Shown: positions 59,971 to 64,000 of the stretch, piece after piece
Numbering within the stretch: the stretch's first letter is position 1
Layout of the letters: each line of letters opens with the position of its first letter
Assembly (NCBI GenBank): GCA_032719365.1
Contig: CM064873.1
Coordinates: 4,064,501 to 4,128,500, forward strand
Direction: 5' to 3'
DNA from: Prinsepia uniflora
Taxonomy: Eukaryota > Streptophyta > Magnoliopsida > Rosales > Rosaceae
Length of the DNA: 64,000 bases
Made by a program: the position numbers and the translations under genes
Notes under the pieces: model-generated
Database searches by the model: none
What the model was told of the DNA's origin: nothing
The model's input: the letters and a program-made list of their open reading frames with translations, nothing else

Positions 59971-62900
59971 TGTAACAACCCGTCCCGAGAATTTGGATGA
60001 GTAGAGTGATTAAGGTGTGATTAGTAAGGTTAATCAGGGGTTAGGTGGTTCCGAGGGGTCCGGGAACCTAGAATGACGATTTTGCCCCCTGCTTTGGGCA
60101 AAAATGTTGACTTTTATTTTGGGAGGTCCGATGGACTTTGACCAATGACCATGACGTAGTTTAGGACGTCACGAAGCCATAGACAGGTGGCACGCCTGAT
60201 TCCGATATCCGTGGAGGAAGTTGTGATGTTCGGAAGGCTGAGGGCTTAACCGTAATTTGGGTAAAGTAGGGGGAATAGTTGACTTTTCGTATAATCGAGT
60301 TTTGGTAGGTTGACCTAGGATGGTTAGATAGTTCTTGTCGTTCTGAGTTCGATGACAGGCGGCACGTATTCATCGGACTTACGAGGCGAGAGTTACGGGT
60401 CTAGGAAGTTTCGGTAAAACCGTAAAATGAGTAAAACAGGAGGGTATTTTGGTCATTGTGGCACATTGGGATTTGTGCACAGAGGAAAGGAATGGACGGC
60501 TGGGATTAGGCCATGTGGGAGTGTGTGGAGTGGATGGTGACACATGGCATGTGTGTAGAGGATTCTGGTAGAATCCTGTGCATTCACGGCCCAATTAATT
60601 GGGGTGCACCCGTGTTATGCATTCTGGTGCTTCGACACACAGAGAGAAACAGAGGGAGGAAATTGAGAGAATTGGAAGGCTGATTGGGATGGCTGGTGAG
60701 TTTGTGAGTGTGTGAAGGAGATTAGAGAGTGGGAGAGAGCAGTTGAGACGGTTGGGAGGTGAGAAATCGTGGTGTGTGCGAGTGGGGAGCCACGGGAACC
60801 AGGGAGGAACTCAGGGGGGAAAACGGAGAAGTTTGAGGGCTTGTGGTGGTGCGGTAGCCGTGCACGGTGCAACGAAGGTCGCGGTGGTGTCGTGAGGGCT
60901 GTGGGGAGTCGACCAGCCCCGGAGGAGCTCACGGCGGCAGCAGGAGGCAGGTAATTTCCTCATCCCCGTTTCGGTACTCTGTTTTCCGTTGAGGTTCAAC
61001 GTGGAAGTCGTGGGTCTAGGGTGAGAGTCGAGGGAATTGGAGGTCAGGGCGAGGTTCAGGAGAGTCCTAGGCGTCGACTAGGATGGTCGCCGTGACGGGG
61101 AGGTACACGGCGGAGCTCAGACGACGGCAGACACTCTGGTGCTCTGTTTTGCTGTGATGTTTGAACCCAAAGTCGTGACGATTGGGGTTGAGTCGAAGGT
61201 CTAGGAGAGTTGGTTTAGGTTCAGTGAGGTTCAGGGAAGAGTTTGGTGAAGCCACCGTGAAGGGTGGTGAGCTGGGTGGTCGGATCGTGAAACAGAGTTT
61301 TGGGGAGGTTTGATTTCGAGCTTGAGACGACGGGTAGGAGGCTGTGTCGAGGTGATTGGAGGATGGGGATGCTTAGTGTAAGGTTGGACGAAGCTATAGG
61401 AGAAGGAAGGAGGTGTTTTAGTGCAGGCACGGCGGAGAACCGTTGACGCCGGTTCAAGCTGTAGCCTACTGTGTTGAACCGGGTCGACGTAAGGTTGAAG
61501 GTGCACTGTAGCTGGCGCGTGGGGCCACGCGCAGCCACTTTGGGAGGCGCGTGGAGGCGCGTGCGGCGGTTCTGGGAGAAACGGTCAACATCGTTTTTGG
61601 TCTAGGAGTTGTTGTGAGTTCAATGGAATTGGTTTCGAGTCAATCGGAAGTCGTTTGAGTGTAGTTCCGCGAGGGTGAATGTGTAGGGTCCCGGGGTTTT
61701 AAGTCTTTGGTTCGGGGATTTTTGAGGGCATTTAGGTGAGTGTTTGTAGACGTATTAGTGATGTAATTTGACGGTGTTTGACAGGATCGGGATTTCCCGA
61801 GGAAGCCGAGGAACGGGCTGGACGTTCAGGACGCGAGTAGGGCTCAGTATGTGAGTGGACCCTTTTCCTTAAACTCGAGCATGCATAACTGTTTTTTTTT
61901 TTATTAACGTATTTTATGGTTTTACTTATGAATCTATGTTTATTGAATATGAAGGGATGATTTTATGTGTTTGCACGTTTTTCGAGAAAAAGACAGTTTT
62001 GGCACGTTTTTCGAGAAAATGCTGGTTTTCGGATTTTGATGACACATTTGGGGATTTTCACCTATAAAGGTTTTCTGATAATGATAAATGGGTTATGAAA
62101 TATGAATTGTGATTACATGGGGTTTTGGTATGAAAATGGATATTTTCCGGATTTGGGTTCGGAATGACGGTTCTGAACGCCGGAAGGGTGTCGGACCAGT
62201 GATTTCGGATTCGGGTTTGGATGTGGATTGATCAATGGTTTCAAATGGTTTTGGGATTGGATTTTCTGGATCTGGATATTGGGTTTAAAGACCCGGATAT
62301 ATGTGACGGGGGACCGGCCGGATTGGGTTTAAAGACCCGGATTGAGTTTAAAGACTCGGGAGTTTAAAGACTCGGATATATTGATTACCCCCGTAGGCCT
62401 TGAGTTTAAAGACTCGGGAGTTTAAAGACTCGGATATGATTAAGGCCTGGATTGAGTTTAAAGACTCGGGAGTTTAAAGACTCGGATAGATCCAGCAGGT
62501 TTGATCGGGAAAATGATGATTTGATGTTCATGGTTTATGATACAGTTTTCTGATACTCATGTTGTGGTTTCTTATGATATTTTATAGTGTTTCTGTTTCT
62601 TATGATGTTTAAGAATGATTCTTTTATTAATGTGTTTATAACTGCTGGTTATGCATGTGGTTTCAAAACGGAGGGTTTAACTCGGTTTTCTTACAAAATG
62701 GTTTTTGAACTTTTGTACTTTCTGGTCCACTCACATTTTCTGTTTTAATTGCCCTCCAGGTTGTGGAGCTAGCGCGGGGTCTTGACGTCGAGGCAGAGTC
62801 TGAGGCTTAGAAGTGACGTGAGAGTTCCCAGAATAGATTAAAGGCTTCCGTGTGCGTGTAGTTATCGGTTTTATTTTCTTTGTATGTTCGTACTATGTTC

Positions 62901-63047
62901 TGTAAATGCTACCTTCGGGACATTGTGTCTAATTACTCCTGCGTTTGACTGGATTTGAGTGAGTTTTACTTGAGTTTTGTGTCGAGGAGTCAGACGGGAG
63001 CGGGATTTACCTCGGGTTTCGGGGTGAAACCGGGGTGGGTCCTGACA
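59971..63047 (+). mobile_element. Long solo LTR-like element, copy B (3077 bp)
   Basis: Starts TGTAACAACCCGTCCCGAG and ends GGTGGGTCCTGACA. It is flanked by a perfect 5-bp duplication CTTTA (59966-59970 and 63048-63052). No internal domain or second LTR is present, so this is best read as a solo LTR left by recombination of a large Ty3/gypsy-type element (Tekay-like by its ends, an inference). It is inserted in the gag gene of another gypsy element. Copy A is at 7403-10411. Open frames inside are not gene-like. Confidence 0.88.
62281..62488 (+). repeat. GTTTAAAGACTCGG motif array, copy B
   Basis: Eight occurrences of the GAGTTTAAAGACTCGG or GGGTTTAAAGACCCGG motif in the same order as in copy A, with one extra unit at the end. 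Confidence 0.87.
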
Positions 63048-64000
63048 CTTTAGGAGTTTGGTTTGACTTACGCTTGTTGAACCCCCCATGTGAAAATTTG
63101 CCACTAACGTCCTCTTTGCGTTGTGGTGTCGATGCGGAGGCTTTCTCGCTTGTCTCGGCATGATCTAGCGCATGTGCAGCACCCTTTTCATCCTCCCAGC
63201 ATGCATGTCGCTCAGCTAGAGTGAGCATCTTGGTGAGACTTCGTGCATTGCCCATGACAATGTCTCCGTAGAGCTGGCCGTCCCGAGGGAGTCCTTGTTT
63301 AAATGTCATCGCTGCAATAAGGTCGCTGCATCCGACAATTCGAGACTTCTCCTCACAAAATCTTCGTATGTATTGTCGTAGAGTCTCTTTTGCTCTCTTT
63401 CGGATAGAGAAAAGATGGTCATTCTTCACCTCGATTGTCCGAAGTTGTGCGTACTCTTTCACAAATGCTAGAGCCAACTCTTCAAAGGATGCAATAGACC
63501 TCCTGGGGAGATGATTAAACCAAGTCATGGCTTGGCCTTGAAGAGAAGCTTGAAAAACTGTGCACATGAGCGCATCGTTATGCCTGTGGGGGACCATGAC
63601 TCCCCGGTAATAATCTATGTGCTTTACCGGGTCGGAGGCTCCTTTGAATGGAGTGAAGTTTGGCGTTGCAAACCTTTGGGGGAATGGCTCCTCCTCAATT
63701 TCCCTTACAAAAGGCGTTGAGAGCTGTATCTGACGACGTAAATCGTCCTCTAGATCACCATCTCGTTGAGCACGAAGATGCCTGTCCAACATTCTTTGAA
63801 CATCATTAGCCCGCAACGCACCTTGCTGAGGCGGTGAGTCATTTCGTGCTAATCGCCGAGAACCTCCTTGAGCTTCTCTCCTTGATCTCTGGGATCGTGC
63901 TGGGGAGTAGGCCTCATCTTCCCTCTCACTGCCATGGGCAGATCGTCTTGGGTCTTTGTGTTGAGCCTGAGGTTGCCCCCTACTTTCATGTGAGCGCTGT
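63048..64000 (-). pseudogene. Gypsy gag, 5' part, interrupted, open to the window edge
   Basis: The frame is open from the right edge down to the insertion point. It starts with an Arg/Ser/Gln-rich stretch, then a retrotransposon gag domain: PFPQRFATPNFTPFKGASDP, VFQASLQGQAMTWFNHLP, SFEELALAFVKEYAQLR, LRQYIRRFCEEKSRIVG. The last native codon boundary is at the CTTTA duplication; the 3077-bp LTR then separates it from its zinc-knuckle part at 59652-59965. It would have been uninterrupted before that insertion. No start codon was chosen because the frame continues past the window. Confidence 0.88.

Larger units (their letters stand above)
56483..64000 (-). mobile_element. Gypsy-type LTR element, partial, gag only, runs off the right edge
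   Basis: On the minus strand: gag begins beyond or at the right edge, is split by a solo LTR (59971-63047), ends at 59652, and is followed by about 2.7 kb of non-pol DNA with a 24-bp minisatellite, then a polypurine tract and the 3' LTR (56483-56966). No protease, reverse transcriptase, RNase H or integrase was found between gag and LTR, so the element is non-autonomous or deleted. The 5' LTR is outside the window, so the full size and target duplication cannot be read. Confidence 0.75.

Noticed and set aside
61221..61538. Overlapping minus-strand frames of 91-105 codons in long LTR copy B
   Set aside because: GC-richer LTR DNA; frames are not shared with copy A and no domain is recognised.

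Overview
This is a window of plant nuclear DNA: AT-rich, with intron-containing genes that have typical eudicot splice sites, plant-only protein families, and many LTR retrotransposons and MITEs. The mobile elements (a Cassandra TRIM, tRNA-derived SINEs, long 'TGTAAC...CTGACA' LTRs) suggest a woody rosid, most likely Rosaceae. That placement is inference. No viral, plasmid or CRISPR sequence was seen.

Five host genes are supported. (1) A single-exon ALOG/LSH transcriptional regulator on the minus strand at 5.7-6.4 kb. (2) A Rab3GAP1-like RabGAP catalytic subunit on the minus strand at 23.1-30.9 kb. It has 21 exons that join in frame to 916 codons plus stop; its start exon is unresolved. (3) A kinase-like protein on the plus strand at 40.8-44.0 kb, three exons and 586 aa. 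Its catalytic lysine and other core residues are substituted, so it is a predicted pseudokinase. (4) A ubiquitin-activating enzyme E1 on the plus strand at 45.6-51.2 kb, six exons. It has a possible 64-residue hydrophobic N-terminal extension. (5) A ubiquitin-like plus LRR protein on the minus strand at 51.9-54.9 kb, ten exons and 376 aa, convergent with the E1 gene.

Mobile DNA fills much of the rest. A TRIM-like array lies at 0.15-0.7 kb. Two ~3.0-kb solo LTR-like elements of one family lie at 7.4-10.4 and 60.0-63.0 kb; the second has a perfect CTTTA target duplication and splits a gypsy gag gene in frame. Two copies of a ~2.9-3.0-kb non-autonomous copia element that encodes gag plus a protease-like motif and no pol lie at 12.3-15.2 and 35.0-38.0 kb. 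The second copy has 680-bp LTRs that read as identical, a perfect ATTGC duplication and an open gag. A hAT-like element at 32.0-33.8 kb (8-bp target duplication) contains a Cassandra TRIM (5-bp target duplication, 71-bp internal region, 5S-rRNA-like LTR). A large foldback with a G23 run lies at 15.2-15.5 kb, and a PIF/Harbinger-like MITE at 39.7-40.1 kb. The right edge is a gypsy element with an LTR, a gag and a 24-bp minisatellite, but no visible pol between gag and LTR.

The gene-poor stretches (0.7-5.6, 10.4-12.3, 15.5-22.6, 44.0-45.6, 54.9-56.5 kb) are AT-rich and hold only simple repeats and weak promoter-like signals. There is no operon-like linkage. Exon boundaries were called by eye from GT/AG sites and reading-frame continuity.
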